Source: Palaemon carinicauda
Taxonomy: Eukaryota > Arthropoda > Malacostraca > Decapoda > Palaemonidae
Assembly (NCBI RefSeq): GCF_036898095.1
Contig: NC_090743.1
Coordinates: forward strand, 24,790,424-24,854,423
Direction: 5' to 3'
Length of the DNA: 64,000 nucleotides
The notes beneath the pieces were generated by a model. That model had not been told where the DNA came from. It did not search any database and was given only the letters and a program-made list of their open reading frames with translations. Shown here in pieces: positions 1-13,669 of this stretch. The position numbers were made by a program, and so were the translations under genes. The number at the start of each line of letters is the position of its first letter. Positions within the stretch are counted from its first letter, which is position 1.

Positions 1-595
1 GGGACTGTGATAAAATAATGTAAAGAATATGGTAGATAAAAAAGTGGAATATCACAGGAAATATGAATAATAGTATACAAAGGATAACGGCAAATATTAA
101 TAGAAAAAAAGACATTTCTTGTTAAAAAAAAAATCGGGATAGATTTGATATAATAAAACGAGAATATGTATATTGTAAGTAAGGAGAATCTTGTCAAGAA
201 AATATCGCCAAAAAAGAAAAAAGTTAAAAAATTATTTCAAGGTAAAAGGTGAATAACGTAAAACTGGAAATTAATAAACCATATCTTTCCGTTCTTGCTC
301 AGTTCTCCCTGTCCTATTTAGTAGGGAGAGGGAGTAGTCATACCTACACCCTCTATACACGGCTCTGATCGTACCCTGGTGAGAGGGTGTGTGTGCATAT
401 CTAAATATTTAGCCGTCTTGACGGGTCGCGTATACTAGTATCGTAATGGAAACGAAAAGAAAGAGAGACTTGGCCTCTTGATTCATGTGCAGCGGGGCAA
501 GCCAGCAGCAGGCGGCGAATCCACTCGACCGGAATCCCGGCCTAATAAACCCTTTAGCTTATTATCACTCCAAACACCATGTCGGTTTGCACAGC
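1..595. other. Gene-free AT-rich leader of the window
   Basis: I see no supported gene here. The sequence is AT-rich and has no long open frame. The short frames from about 478 onward run straight into the TC microsatellite and are not credible genes. Confidence 0.6.
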
Positions 596-664
<69 letters not shown>

Positions 665-685
665 CTTCCTGTGTAACTCTTGCGT

Positions 686-751
<66 letters not shown>
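596..751. repeat. (TC)n microsatellite, two blocks
   Basis: Two nearly pure TC runs (596-660 and 689-751) are separated by about 28 bases. A short (TTA)n run follows at about 795-817. Open frames across this stretch encode only Ser-Leu or Arg-Glu dipeptides and are artefacts. Confidence 0.97.
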
Positions 752-752
<1 letters not shown>

Positions 753-817
753 TCCTGTACTTGCGTACGTACACGTGTATTAGTAAATGCATGTATATTA
801 TTATTATTATTATTATT

Positions 818-1174
818 CAGTTTCACGTGCCTGTCCATCTGAAGTAAGTTCGAGGAGCGGTGTCAACAGTAATGTTCAGTCGTAGTTACGATGTACATGC
901 TTATCCCAACTTCTAATCTTTATGGCATTCCTTCGCTTTTTATAGTTGTTTGCATAGCTGACCATCCCGATGTTAAGGTAAGTGGGACCCATTTAGTCAT
1001 AGAAGCCGGGCTTGGTTAGGATCAAGAAGGGTAACCATCGACGTATGCTGCCGTTGGCTCACAAACTCTTTGAAACTGAGGACAGACGTGTGGATGCCTG
1101 AAAAGGGTCAAAGTGCAAGTGATTGAGGATTCGGTATTGAAGAGAGGTTGCAATTTTTTAATACTATTTAAGGC
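818..1174. other. Gene-free spacer
   Basis: No credible coding sequence, RNA gene or inverted repeat was recognised between the TC/TTA repeats and the LINE fragment that starts near 1,175. Confidence 0.5.
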
Positions 1175-1690
1175 TGTAGACAGAGAATAGATGAATTTTA
1201 TGTTAAAACAGCAATCGTAAAACTGCATAAAGATGGTAAGAAAATTCCTATTGAGAAAGGAGATAGACAGGGAGACCCCATCTATCCTAAATTACTCCTA
1301 GCAATACTAGAAATGTTTCTAAAATTTTAGATTGGGAAAATGTAGGAATTCACATTAATGGGGAATACCTTAATAACTTGATATTTACAGATGACATAGT
1401 TCTATTTAGTGAATCATGGGAGGAATAGCAAAATATGATAGAAGATAGAGAAAGTAGAATTGTAGGACTACTAATGAATATGAGTAAAACTAAGATAATG
1501 TTTAATGAAAATGCAGAGACACACCAAATAAGGATAGTGGACGATGCTCTAGAGATTTTTAATGAATATGAATACTCAGGACAGACAGTGTTTCCCCAGA
1601 ACACGAGACTGAAATTAAAAGAATGATAAGCATGGGATAGAGAGCTCTTGGTAAACAAAATGAGATTATGAAATGTAAAATGCATATCAA
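1175..1690 (+). pseudogene. LINE reverse transcriptase fragment (non-LTR retrotransposon)
   Basis: A broken open frame reads as the central reverse transcriptase of a non-LTR retrotransposon. It includes a GDRQGDP motif (usual form GVRQGDP), followed by INGEYLNNLIFTDDIVLF, where TDD stands at the catalytic Y/FxDD position. The downstream LLMNMSKTKIMFNE block (SKTK context) is typical of these enzymes. In-frame stops at about 1,327 and 1,427, and another near 1,625, show that it is dead. The fragment lacks the endonuclease and the 5' half, and it runs into a long TA/TG microsatellite. The family is probably RTE- or Jockey-like; I cannot decide further. Confidence 0.8.
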
Positions 1691-1701
1691 CATGATCAGC
1701 C

Positions 1702-1864
<163 letters not shown>

Positions 1865-3400
1865 TTCCGAAATCTTCGTTTATTTAACTGATATTTTGAT
1901 AAGCATTTTGAATTAACCTCACTACGCCTAATGCGCAGTAAGATCTACCCATTCATACCCAACCGGAAGCTCTCGTCCATTTCGAATTACTAATGGCGAA
2001 GATAATGCTTGTGATGAATGCCTCAAGTCAGTCAGAAGCAAAGTGTTAGTCAAACAACTCGTTTTAATGGCGATGAGCGATTTCGTAGCAATGTTGATAT
2101 AAAGCGAGAAGAAGAAGTTTCTTGTTTTGATAACAGCGGGGCTCTCGCAGCTGATACGGAGTTTTTCTTTCTCTCCTTCTTTTCCTTGTACACATTTGGG
2201 TATACATTTTGAGTCTTTTGCTCCTGTCGGAAAGAAGGAAGATTTTGGTTTATCCAATTACTTATTCGTGTGAACTGTCTGTTTAGTAGGGATTACCGGC
2301 AGAATAAATAGCTATGTCCCTACCTTGGTCACTCAAGGATCCTGGTGCCAAGTCCAAATGAATGAGAGTGAATGTCTACGTCTCTTTCTTGTGCAATAGA
2401 CCACTTATCGACACTTGTAACAGGCTGCAGTGATTAGGTACAAGCGGCAGTGGGTGTTAACGATGTATGTATGGGTAATATGTAGGTATGAGAGACATTA
2501 GGTAGCTTATCAACACTGCAGATAATCAGATGAAATTTTATTTTTTCTTATTTTTGCTACGCTTTTGTGATCCCACACGTACGCGAAAACTTATCTATTT
2601 GTTTACTTTTTTTCTAGATGTTTTGAGTGATTTTGAAATATATTCTTTAAGATAATAATTTTGCTCTCCTATTACACTTGATGTTAACGCAAAACTAGTA
2701 ATGCCAAATAGAATGTTATGTTTTTTTTTCATTCTCTTAAATTATAATCTTTTCAACGACTCCCTGGTACAGTTGGAAACGGAGAAGGGATTTTACAATC
2801 GAGATTATGAAGGTACTTGCAACTTTCATATTGTTTTAGAGTTAAACTTGCATCTATTGTCCATTACATTTTGACTTTATCTAGATAGTAGATAGGTAGT
2901 TTGCTCGAGTGACAGGCACTTCTTTGAGGCTCTGAAATGGAGTACGCAAGGGTATAAATTTGAGCAAAATTTCGTGTTATGAGTTTGAGTGGCTGTTCCT
3001 CTTATACAGAAGAGGAAATTTTTAACTACATCACTGAAATACTTCACATTTCTCAGAACTTTAGAACAGTCTCTAGTATTTTTGTAAATGGAGCCTATAA
3101 ACATGGGTCCTCCGTGGTAAATAGAAAAAAATGGAAATGTTATTTTAGTTATGTTCATATATTTCCTAGGAACTTCACGAAAGCTGACAGATCACAGATA
3201 TGTATAACTGATGCCATCTTAAAATCGTATTCATGGGATGTGGTGCCGTTAGTGCAGGTCACACGGTCCACTATAGATATTACTGAAGGGTCATTGCAGT
3301 TCCCCACCTGCACCCTTTATATCCTACTTTTCTTCTTTCACAGCTTCCTTTCCACCACCTTTCTGTCCAACCTTTCTGTTAACTTTTACTTTGTAATGCA
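1865..3400. other. Gene-free stretch
   Basis: No gene is supported. The 156-codon plus-strand frame at 2,979-3,449 has no recognisable domain and ends in a proline run encoded by the poly-C tract at about 3,401-3,430, so I treat it as chance. The sequence is AT-rich without clear repeats. Confidence 0.5.
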
Positions 3401-3440
3401 ACCCCCCCCCCCACCCCCCACCCCCTCCCCGCCCACACCC
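3401..3440. repeat. C-rich low-complexity tract
   Basis: About 40 bases of nearly pure C, broken by single A, T and G residues. Confidence 0.9.
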
Positions 3441-3799
3441 TGGAGATGAATGAGCTTACTGACAACAGCACAAGGCCAGATTGCCTATATCCCATACAAT
3501 GAACCCTGGCAAAGTATACTGGAAAGGAATGATAATCGCTAGTTTGAAGTTTTAGACAATCGACTTAATCAAATGCATGAATTGACGAGGAGGTCTGTTG
3601 TCCATAGCTCAACGACAAATAACAACAAATACAGCCGTTTCGAGTCCACTGCAGGACATAGATCTCTGAAATGTCTTTAGTCCTGTCTGGGGTTCAGCTG
3701 GAATACGAAGAGGGAGGGGCGTTTAGTGTGACTGGTAGTGATAGTTAAAGACTTACTGCAATTGGGAAGAAGATTGAGAATTACTCTAAATTAAATTTC

Positions 3800-3800
<1 letters not shown>

Positions 3801-3844
<44 letters not shown>
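3801..3844. repeat. (GTA)n microsatellite
   Basis: About 14 repeats of AGT. It stands at the 3' end of the antisense LINE remnant next to it, the usual position for a LINE tail repeat. Confidence 0.95.
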
Positions 3845-4797
3845 GTTTAAGGTTCCAGGTTCTCATTGCTCCACACCACGATGATTGTGGGCACAACTAG
3901 AAGCGTAGTAGGTGCAAAGCGTTGCAATCTGCAGAATATGCATTGTCATTAGTTACCCCCTACGCAGACAGCACAGCTTACATACTTATACTTCTGAGTT
4001 CCAGGGTCTGTCTAATATATCGGCAACATCTTTAGTTGGGATATCTAAATTCCCCAATTCTATGCCATTGCTTCTAAATTTTCTTAATTCATTACAGCTA
4101 AACATATGCCCAATTGTATCATCTGCCTGACTACGCTACACACAAAGCCTTTCCTTTTCATTTTTGTTTCTATGATCTTAATTTTAACATATTCAACCTT
4201 GTTTTCATAACTATTACGGCTTTCTCAGTGTTAAGTTGTCCTATGTAATCTTTTCTGCCATTACTATTTACAAACCTCAGGTTTGGTCATTTCAGCTTTC
4301 TTTTCTTCTATTTTTCTTTTAATTTCATTTGCCAATTTACTTTTTTGTTTGAGTCCTTGGTTTTTATACTTTCTTACTTCTTCAATTTTAATAGCATATA
4401 TTTCTGCACATTTCTATAATACCTTTTCCCCAGCATTCCCCATATGGTTCCCTTATTTGGTCTTCCACTGCCTCCTTAACTAGTCGTTATCATCTGATAT
4501 TATGAAAAAGCATCACCTTTTCATACTTTATTCTATTTTCAACCAGCCATATTCCTGTCTCTGCTATAACTCCCAATAAGGTGTGGTAGCAACCTGTTCA
4601 AAGATTCCTTTCCTAATTTTGTACTGTATACCCTCTAGTTCTTTCACTTCTTTTTTTCTTTTATTACACCCATGTCTCAAGATTTGCAAACATTGTAAGT
4701 ACTACTACTGCCTTGTAGATCTTTATTCTGACAAGCAATGCCAAATCTCCTTTACTGTTGCTAAGACTATGGTTTCTTCTTTTCTGAGTACCATTCC
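3845..4797 (-). pseudogene. LINE 3' region, antisense and decayed
   Basis: The minus strand reads as the C-terminal part of a non-LTR retrotransposon. From right to left come KIYKAVVVLTMFANLETW, a block resembling the KELEGIQYKIRKGIFEQ segment of these proteins, and TPYWEL with a following ETGIWLVENRIKYEKVM segment. DDTIGHMFSCNEL then matches the C-terminal Cys/His region found after the reverse transcriptase in many LINEs. Stops and frame changes are frequent, so it is not functional. Its 3' end meets the GTA microsatellite at 3,801-3,844. It may be the same family as the fragment at 1,175-1,690. Confidence 0.7.
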
Positions 4798-4799
4798 CC

Positions 4800-4851
<52 letters not shown>

Positions 4852-4852
4852 T
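4798..4852. repeat. (GTA)n microsatellite
   Basis: About 18 units of AGT. It forms the boundary between the antisense LINE remnant and the interspersed repeat that starts at about 4,853. Confidence 0.96.
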
Positions 4853-5428
4853 GCTAAGCTATAACCCTAGTTGCAAAAGCAGGATGCTATAACCCCGAGG
4901 GCTCCAACAGTGAAAATAGCCCAATGAGGAAAGGAAACAAGGAAAAATAAAATATTTTAAGAAGAGTAACAACATTAAAATAAATACTTCCTAAATAAAC
5001 TATAAAATCTGCAACAAAACAAGAAGAGGGAGAAATCAAATAGAATAGTGTGCCCGAGTGGATCCTCAACCAATAGAACTCTAACCCAAGACAGTGGAAG
5101 ACCATGGTACAGAGGCTATGGCACTACCCAAAAATAGAGAACAATGGTTTGATTTTGGAGTGTCCTCCTATAAGAGCTGCTTACCATAGCTAAAGAGTCT
5201 CTTTTATCCTTAACAAGAGAAAATTACCAACTAAACAATTACGTTGCAGTAGTTAACCCCTTGGGTGAAGAAGAATTGTTTAATAATTTCATTGTTGTCA
5301 GGAATATGAAGACAGAGGAGAATCGTAACCAGAGAGAAGGATCCAATGTTGTACTGTATGGCCAGTTAAAGAACACCATAACTCTCTAGCGGTAGTATCT
5401 CAACGGGTGGCTGGTGTCCTGGCCAACC
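4853..5428 (+). repeat. Interspersed repeat R, longest copy
   Basis: A non-coding repeat of about 575 bases, flanked on both sides by GTA/CTA triplet arrays. Parts of it recur in reverse orientation at 5,555-5,638, 8,580-8,735 and 9,385-9,785. Shared signatures include the GCAGGATGCTATAACCCC block near the left end and the ACAATGGTTTGATTTTGGAG block near 5,140. No coding capacity was seen. It may be a SINE or a MITE; I cannot assign it. Confidence 0.75.
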
Positions 5429-5482
5429 TACAACTACTGCTACTACTACTACTAGTAGTAGTAGTAGTAGTAGTAGTAGTAG
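5429..5482. repeat. (CTA)n/(GTA)n microsatellite
   Basis: CTA triplets switch to GTA triplets, giving a small perfect dyad at the right edge of repeat R. Confidence 0.9.
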
Positions 5483-5554
5483 AAGCTATTAAAATATCTT
5501 ATTTTAAATGTTCTTTACTTCTCTTGTAGTTTGTCTATTTCCTTATATCCGTTC

Positions 5555-5638
5555 ATCACTGGACTATTATTCCTGGTTGGAGCTCTTGGGCTCATAGCAT
5601 CCTGCTTTTCCAACTAGGGCTGTAGCATACCTAGTTAT
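5555..5638 (-). repeat. Interspersed repeat R, partial reverse copy
   Basis: It carries the reverse complement of the left end of the copy at 4,853 (TTGGAGCTCTTGGGCTCATA and GCATCCTGCTTTTCCAAC). It runs directly into a (TAA)n array, as the other copies run into triplet repeats. Confidence 0.75.
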
Positions 5639-5639
5639 G

Positions 5640-5711
<72 letters not shown>

Positions 5712-5730
5712 GTTGTTGTTGTTGTTGTTA
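5639..5730. repeat. (TAA)n followed by (GTT)n microsatellite
   Basis: About 24 TAA units to about 5,711, then about six GTT units. Confidence 0.96.
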
Positions 5731-6950
<1,220 letters not shown>

Positions 6951-7489
6951 TTACAAATGTGTGTATCCGTTAGCACCTACCGTACACTTGTGAGAAAATA
7001 GCTTATATTCGATTTCACAATATAAAAGATAAGTTGAAACTTGAGTTGTACATCATCGATTCGTTATGAATGGCTTGATGTTTGACACAGGTCGGAAAAT
7101 AAAACTTCACACTTTATATATTAGCTTAAAACGAGTGATAGAATCATAGAATGATAAATATATAACCAAACACTTGAGTAGATGAATAAACATCTCGATT
7201 AATAGATTACAAACTCCGTTTCTAAGGTTAAATTTCTCTCATAATGTAATACTGATCTCTTCCTGACATTTTTCTTTTGACTTTGATCGAACTTCGTATC
7301 CAAATTTGGATTCAGTCGAACGCAAAGATAGGAAAAAATTATAGAATCGATAAGCCCCTATTTTTTCCTCTACAACTTTACTTAACATTCTCTCACATGT
7401 CCGATGTAAGAGTTTTTGTCTGTTCCTCCTAGTAGAATTTTGGATAATATACCCAAAATCTCCACCAAATTGTAGTTTACCCACGCACG

Positions 7490-7491
<2 letters not shown>
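6951..7491. other. Gene-free stretch
   Basis: AT-rich sequence. Minus-strand frames here extend only because they run into the neighbouring TA repeat. No gene is supported. Confidence 0.5.
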
Positions 7492-7583
<92 letters not shown>

Positions 7584-7617
7584 CATGATATTGTGTTGAT
7601 TTTCATCCATTATATAT

Positions 7618-7677
<60 letters not shown>

Positions 7678-7703
7678 GCACGATATTGTGTTGATCTTCA
7701 TTC

Positions 7704-7775
<72 letters not shown>
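7492..7775. repeat. Three (TA)n blocks with a duplicated spacer
   Basis: TA blocks at 7,492-7,581, about 7,612-7,674 and 7,706-7,775. The two spacers (from about 7,582 and 7,675) are near-identical 35-base sequences containing GATATTGTGTTGAT. The middle block and its spacer therefore look like a tandem duplication. Confidence 0.93.
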
Positions 7776-7778
<3 letters not shown>

Positions 7779-7870
7779 GTGTGTGTATGTATATATGTGT
7801 AAACGCAACCACTTCACAAAGGCTAATATTATTCATCTTCAGCAGACTCCAATCAAAGATGATCGTTTCC

Positions 7871-7872
<2 letters not shown>

Positions 7873-7909
<37 letters not shown>

Positions 7910-7918
7910 ATACTTTAC
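7873..7918. repeat. Poly-T tract
   Basis: About 46 consecutive T residues. It could be the tail of a minus-strand retroposon, but no element body was recognised beside it. Confidence 0.95.
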
Positions 7919-8159
7919 TCGGATGAAATTAAAGCACAACTGGTCTGTTTCTTCCTCAATATACATAAAATAAAATTGTATATAGAGAAATTATTTTAAG
8001 AATTTTGGCGATCAGTCCATCCTGAGGAAAAAATTTCGTTCTACTATGACTTTAATATTGTTCTCTTGGTTTATCATCAGCTACTGACTCTCATCTTAAT
8101 TTGTTAGGCAAAAACTTGTGGTTATTAGATTCTTTATTCCTGTCTGTATATTAAACCCT

Positions 8160-8455
8160 GACATCGTTGTTCAGTAAGCTCTTTGAGTATGGTGCATAAG
8201 ATTTTTCGTAATTCTAACCATCCTTTGCATTTAGATCTTCCCAGACAGTACCACTAAATACGTAATACTTGGTAAGCAGTTAATTCTAACAGTCTTGCCT
8301 TCTCCATCATATCATACGTTTCAATATTCCAGAAGTTTTATTCCAGCTGTGGGCAGGTTGTGGAATGATCTTCCTAAGCTGGTAGTTAAATCGATGGAAC
8401 TTCAGAAGTTCAAACCTATTGCAAAGGCTTTTTTGATGAACGGGTTGACATAGAT
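8160..8455 (+). pseudogene. LINE C-terminal tail fragment
   Basis: A short plus-strand frame reads SRSFIPAVGRLWNDLP, then VVKSMELQKFKPIAKAFL, ending in TAG at about 8,450. The FxPxxxRLWNxLP signature followed by LxxFK is the usual last segment of many LINE polymerase proteins. Upstream, SMVHKIFRNSNHPLHL probably belongs to the same protein in another frame. The rest of the element is absent. A (TA)n-(GT)n microsatellite follows directly, as for the LINE fragment at 1.2 kb. Confidence 0.7.
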
Positions 8456-8464
8456 CTCATTTCA

Positions 8465-8465
<1 letters not shown>

Positions 8466-8560
<95 letters not shown>
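8466..8560. repeat. Compound (TA)n-(GT)n microsatellite
   Basis: TA run 8,466-8,524, then GT to about 8,560, directly 3' of the LINE tail. Confidence 0.97.
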
Positions 8561-8562
<2 letters not shown>

Positions 8563-8579
8563 CTTGTCTATATAACGTT

Positions 8580-8735
8580 GTTACTTGTCTTATTATGTTT
8601 TATGAATTTTCCCATTTTCTCATTTACAGTTTATTGGGTACTTCACTATTTCCTTTCCAAACTGGGGCTTTCTATGTTGTAGCCCTTGGCCTTGTAGCAT
8701 TCTACTTTTCCAGTTAGTGTTATAGGTTGTCTAGT
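8580..8735 (-). repeat. Interspersed repeat R, diverged reverse copy
   Basis: Diverged reverse complement of the 4,853 copy: a GGGGCTTTCTATGTTGTAGC block near 8,665 and CTTGTAGCATTCTACTTTTC near 8,690. A short TAA-rich tail follows. Confidence 0.6.
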
Positions 8736-8760
8736 AATAATAACAGTGATAATAATAGTT

Positions 8761-9384
8761 AGAGCAATGCTGTGACTTTCAAAATTCGCTATTCTTATTC
8801 CACCCTGTGTAGCCTCTTGCTCTTTTATACGCATGTTCTAATTAATTTTATTTTATTCATGGTATCAACCTCTTTGTCACTTTTTTCAAGTGGACCAAGA
8901 ACTCTGTATCTGTAGTCATTGTTGTTTTAGTGTCATTTTATATATCTCCGAGTAAACAAAACAGACACGCCAGTTAGAAGTATGAATATAGGAATCAAGG
9001 TTTAAAGTATACGATAAATCTTGTTACAAACAAGAAAAACTCGCAAATAGATAGAAAAGAGGATTTATTATTTTCTTTATATCCATTTGAAAAATTTACC
9101 TAACTGATCTGGTCTGTTATTATAGCTCCATAACACTTCATTCACTAATACATATTTCTCCCATTACTATTGAAATTTTTCTATTGTTTCTTATGATGTG
9201 TCTCCCGTTCAGTGAGATAATCGTTCAGAATCTCTTACTTCTGTTATTAATAGTTTTACTTTTAATAATTTTTCTTCGTTTTACTATAAATGAATTCTCT
9301 TCCTCGTCTCATTTTCCTTTATTGAATCGCAGTGTTCATAAGGTATTTATACTGATAAGACGATATTAAAGACTTCATTTTGTG
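8761..9384. other. Gene-free stretch
   Basis: AT-rich sequence with no supported gene, RNA or repeat. Confidence 0.5.
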
Positions 9385-9784
9385 CTAACATGACCAGTGG
9401 CCCTTATCAAGAATGCTAGTGTTATCATGTTCTTTGACTGGCCAGTTAGCACTACATTGGACCCTTCTCTTGTTACGGCTCTCTTTTTTCATTTGTTTAC
9501 ACGAGCATCGAATATTTGGCCTATTCTTTACGCATTCTCCTCTTTCCTCATACTTGATAACACTAAGATAAAGGGAAAGAATTTTCACTCAGGGGGTTAA
9601 CTACTATTCTGTAATTGTTCAGTGGCTACTTTCCACTTGGCAAGGGTTGAAGAGACTTTAGCTATGGTAAGCAGTTCTAGGAGAAGGACACTCCAAAATC
9701 AAACCATTGTTCTTTAGTCTTGGGTAGTGTATTAGCCTCTGTACCACGGTCTCCCGTTGTCTTAGGTTAGATTTCTCTTGTTTG

Positions 9785-9785
<1 letters not shown>
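9385..9785 (-). repeat. Interspersed repeat R, 3' half, reverse copy
   Basis: It matches the right part of the 4,853 copy in reverse complement: the CTGGCCAGTTAG region near 9,440, the CTTTAGCTATGGTAAGCAG region near 9,657, and CACTCCAAAATCAAACCATT near 9,690. It stops where a long TA microsatellite begins. Confidence 0.72.
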
Positions 9786-10085
<300 letters not shown>

Positions 10086-12432
10086 TTTTCTGATTAAAAA
10101 AAAAGTTCTTATCCACTCGCAATAGGAATAACAATTAATTGCTGTCTTTTCAGGTCCTGCAACTATTTGTTATTTTTCAATGATTCCGTTTTCCTAGAGA
10201 AGTGTTAGCGCAAACTGTATTCTCACACCTGAAAAATCTTGTTATTAAATATGAGTTTAAATATAATTTCCTCCCTCCATGTTTTCGTTTTACCTTCCAT
10301 TCTCAGTCGCTAGTTATTCATAGAGGCGTTCTTATTGGCCCCCGTTCGGTCTCCCACGTGGGACCTTCAGCGATTGTCAATTAGTAATTGCTAATTTTCT
10401 TTCATAACTGGTTACTGTATTGTCGCCTCACCAAGGTGTTATCTTGCGACGTAATAATTGATTCAAAATTTTAAATACTTTATACACTAAAAGTGAAGAC
10501 AATCTTCGCGACCATTATGACAAAATGCCGCAACTTCCTCTATCTACTTTCTTAATGTTTTGAATTATTCAAAGAATAAGTTCACAGGTTAGATGTAATG
10601 CAGCTAGAATGTTATAACTATCTCCAATAGTCAATTTATCAACATTGTTTAAAGGGTAACCCATCTGTTACTTGTTTAGTCTATCATTAGATACATTATC
10701 GCCGGCTAGTCCAGATCCAATTGTTTGCTTTATTTTAATTTACAAATATTTTTCTATACAGCATATGAATAAGAATTGTTATAAACAAAAACAAATCAAA
10801 CATATTCATTTATCAATATTGTACCTACAAAAATATTGGAATTTAGAATTCTTTGAAAAAAAAAAATGACAAGTAAAAATGCTTCGCTTGGTACTCGGTA
10901 CATTGTCAGGACATATGTGCTTCCCAGACAATCGCTCTTCCGTAACATACCGTAGTCACGTTAAAACAATATCTTTACTGTGAGGGTCTAATCAGACGTA
11001 AACATCCCCAACCATTTTGAAGGAAACTTTAATCATTTACATGTTTTATGTCACTTCCCATCATAGAAAAGTTTCTGTACAAAAACATAGAATAAGTTTA
11101 TACCGAGTAATAAAAAAGTACCTTAGCTATTCAAAACAAAGGTGCCAGGATGCCAAATAACTCATAATTAATCAACCAATCAATCAAAATAAAGGGGATA
11201 TGAAAAGGCAATGGGTTTCGTATATTTTGTAGCAGAACTTATCTCAGGTTTGAAAGTTTAATGTTATATGCTACAGATGTTTACTGTGGATACCAAAGAC
11301 CACCATAAGTTAGCAATACTTTAATTCATTAAGTTTTTTTTATTTAACCAACTTTTTAAGCACAACGAGCTAAGTCTTCCACACCTTTTCATGATATAAA
11401 TGGTAGAAAGAAAATGAAGTTGTTCTTATCATTTTATAAATGTCAATAATGGACTAATGATACGGAATTTTAGGTTATTAAAATATGATAGGTGTTGGTA
11501 TGCTCCAGCAAAGGTCACATACTGTATGACCATTACTTCATTGGATTTTTTTGCTAAAATATAGCAAACGTTGCTAAGAAGGAGTAATGCCTAAGATTGT
11601 CGCTTTCATGACAAAGCAAACTCGCCATATAAAATTAACTGTAGATTCATGATCACAGGCACTAAAAGTGGTTTATAATTGAATGTTATTTACTTTATTT
11701 TGAAAACTATTAAATGTAAATATGTAGCATCTTAAGCTCTCCGTTTGCTACACTGACAGAGAAGAAAACGTAAACATTTAACAAGTGTCGTTTCTCCATT
11801 AGTCAATTTAGTCAATTCGTGGCACACTCATTACCATAAGATTTATGCAGAACACTAGAGGTAATGTTTCATTCTTTGTTATTGCTTTATGACGTTATCT
11901 TTTATTTTGCTGGGTGGCCAGACCCATTGTCCCGTGTAGGCTTGTACTGTAACCTTAGACTAAGCCTACCGGTAGGCGTACTTTAGTTAAGGATAAGCTG
12001 TGTTGGGTTTTCTAGGTGATTAGTTGCATTATCGTTATTAGACGCTGTCGTATGATTTAATTAAACCATTTCAATTATTAGGTCTTATAACCTAGAGTAG
12101 GCTAATCCACATGTCTAGGGTTAGCCTATCCTGTGGCAGGATGAAGGCGAATCGGAAAGTAGGTTTGTTACATATCAAACAGGTGTAAGGGAAATGAAAT
12201 TGAGACGTAGGCTAGCACTGATTGGTTTTATTATAGTAAAGGACCTAAAAAGGATTTATACTAAATAACAGATGTTTCCTATAGAAAAACATCTATTTTC
12301 TTCTAAAATGACACATTTTTACTGCAAATAAAAACTTGATTATCTAAGAAATAAAAATCAGTAGGGTTTACATGTGTAGCTCAGCATGCATCACTTGCCA
12401 GTACATAGGAGGTTGGGAGCGTTTGTAGGGTG
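10086..12432. other. Gene-free AT-rich stretch
   Basis: No gene is supported across about 2.3 kb. Open frames are short and without motifs. From about 11,930 there are repeated TAGGCTA/TAGCCTA-like words, which suggests an old unclassified repeat. Confidence 0.5.
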
Positions 12433-12476
12433 ACGGCCAGATCCCGTAGAAAACGGGAATATTCTGATCTGGCCGT
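12433..12476. other. Nested inverted repeat (potential cruciform)
   Basis: ACGGCCAGATC (12,433-12,443) pairs with GATCTGGCCGT (12,466-12,476). Inside it, CCCGT pairs with ACGGG (12,453-12,457). A C-rich run follows at about 12,478-12,488. It could be the end of an unrecognised transposon, or chance. Function is unknown. Confidence 0.6.
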
Positions 12477-13669
12477 TCCCCCCCCGCCCTTACGCAACAG
12501 TTTCCTTACCTACGAGTACAACGGGAGAAGCTAACTTAAAACACCCACCTAACCTATGCTAAAAGCCGTGTCCTTACCCAGGGGGGCTGCGCCCCCCCCG
12601 CACCCCCCTTACACAACATATTTAAGATCCGTAGACCATTTCCAAACGTTTTTATTCTATACAAGATAACAGTCGGAGCGATAATAAGCAAATTAGGACG
12701 CTTGGCCATAGCGCTACAAACTACCCGGAGGTTGATGTTTTTGATTTATTGCGAGATAAGCGAGTGCTCGGCCGAGCAAAAACCATTAGATTTCTAAAAA
12801 AATATCCCGGTTCTTTGACGGTCTAACAGGTTTTCGGTTTATTTACTGATGAAATGAATGTCGAATTCAATGAAAGCACCTTATTTACTACAGGTAAAGC
12901 TGTTTTGCCTGTTCAAAATATTCAGTCCGTAACTATAATTTTACCAACTGATTATCATTAGTTTACTGGTAACCTGCTCCTTGAAGAAAAGGAATGGGTA
13001 AAGCTGCAAAATAGTCAAACAAGGAAAACAAGGTATAGTCTTCTGGTCAGGTTAGGTTTGGGGTTCAGCAGGTTAGATCCACTAATTAAGTAATGACCTA
13101 ACCCCCAAGGTTATGTTACAATATGGAATAGGTAATACTGTATTATAGAATGGTGTAATGAACGGTTTGTAGAAAGTGAGACTGGTTTTTACTCTTTTCT
13201 GGTGTTTTGAAGGGTTTTGGTAGTGATTCCTGGCAGAAATCCATAGTTATTGAGTTTTGGTGGGTCGACTACCATAACTGAAAAGCTATGGCTTTGTGCT
13301 AGGTATCGCCATCAATTACATTGGAAACACTTCAAAATAGTGTACTTGTCGAGTTGTGTTGTTATTTGAATGCACTTTTTAAAACTTTGTTTCCATCAGT
13401 CATCGTCATATAAAAACAGTCATCATAATAAAAAAAAAAGGTACCATAATCAAAACCAAGTAACATTAATGAAAGGCTTTCAAGACACTGGGGCTTTTGT
13501 TTGCTAGGACCTCTGGATACATTGAAAAAAGGGTTTTCCATACCATTTTCAATTGAGTCGTTTGTGGCAGTGTTCATCGTATTACAAATACTTAATTACT
13601 TATTTGAGCTAATGATTTACTCTATTGGTTTTTGCTCTGCGTATGCTCGCTTCGCTCGTGGTTAAACAT
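12477..13669. other. Gene-free stretch with C-rich islands
   Basis: Non-coding. A GGGGGGCTGCGCCCCCC dyad-like C/G island lies near 12,580-12,608. No gene or RNA was recognised. Confidence 0.5.

Noticed and set aside
554..842. Open frames on both strands at the TC repeats (Ser-Leu and Arg-Glu repeats)
   Set aside because: They are translations of a dinucleotide repeat, which has no stop in most frames. No other coding evidence.
2979..3449. 156-codon plus-strand frame
   Set aside because: No recognisable domain, low-complexity proline end from a C tract, AT-rich codon content like the surrounding non-coding DNA.
12376..12430. Possible tRNA-like sequence (GTAGCTCAG word)
   Set aside because: No acceptor stem or anticodon arm could be folded around it.
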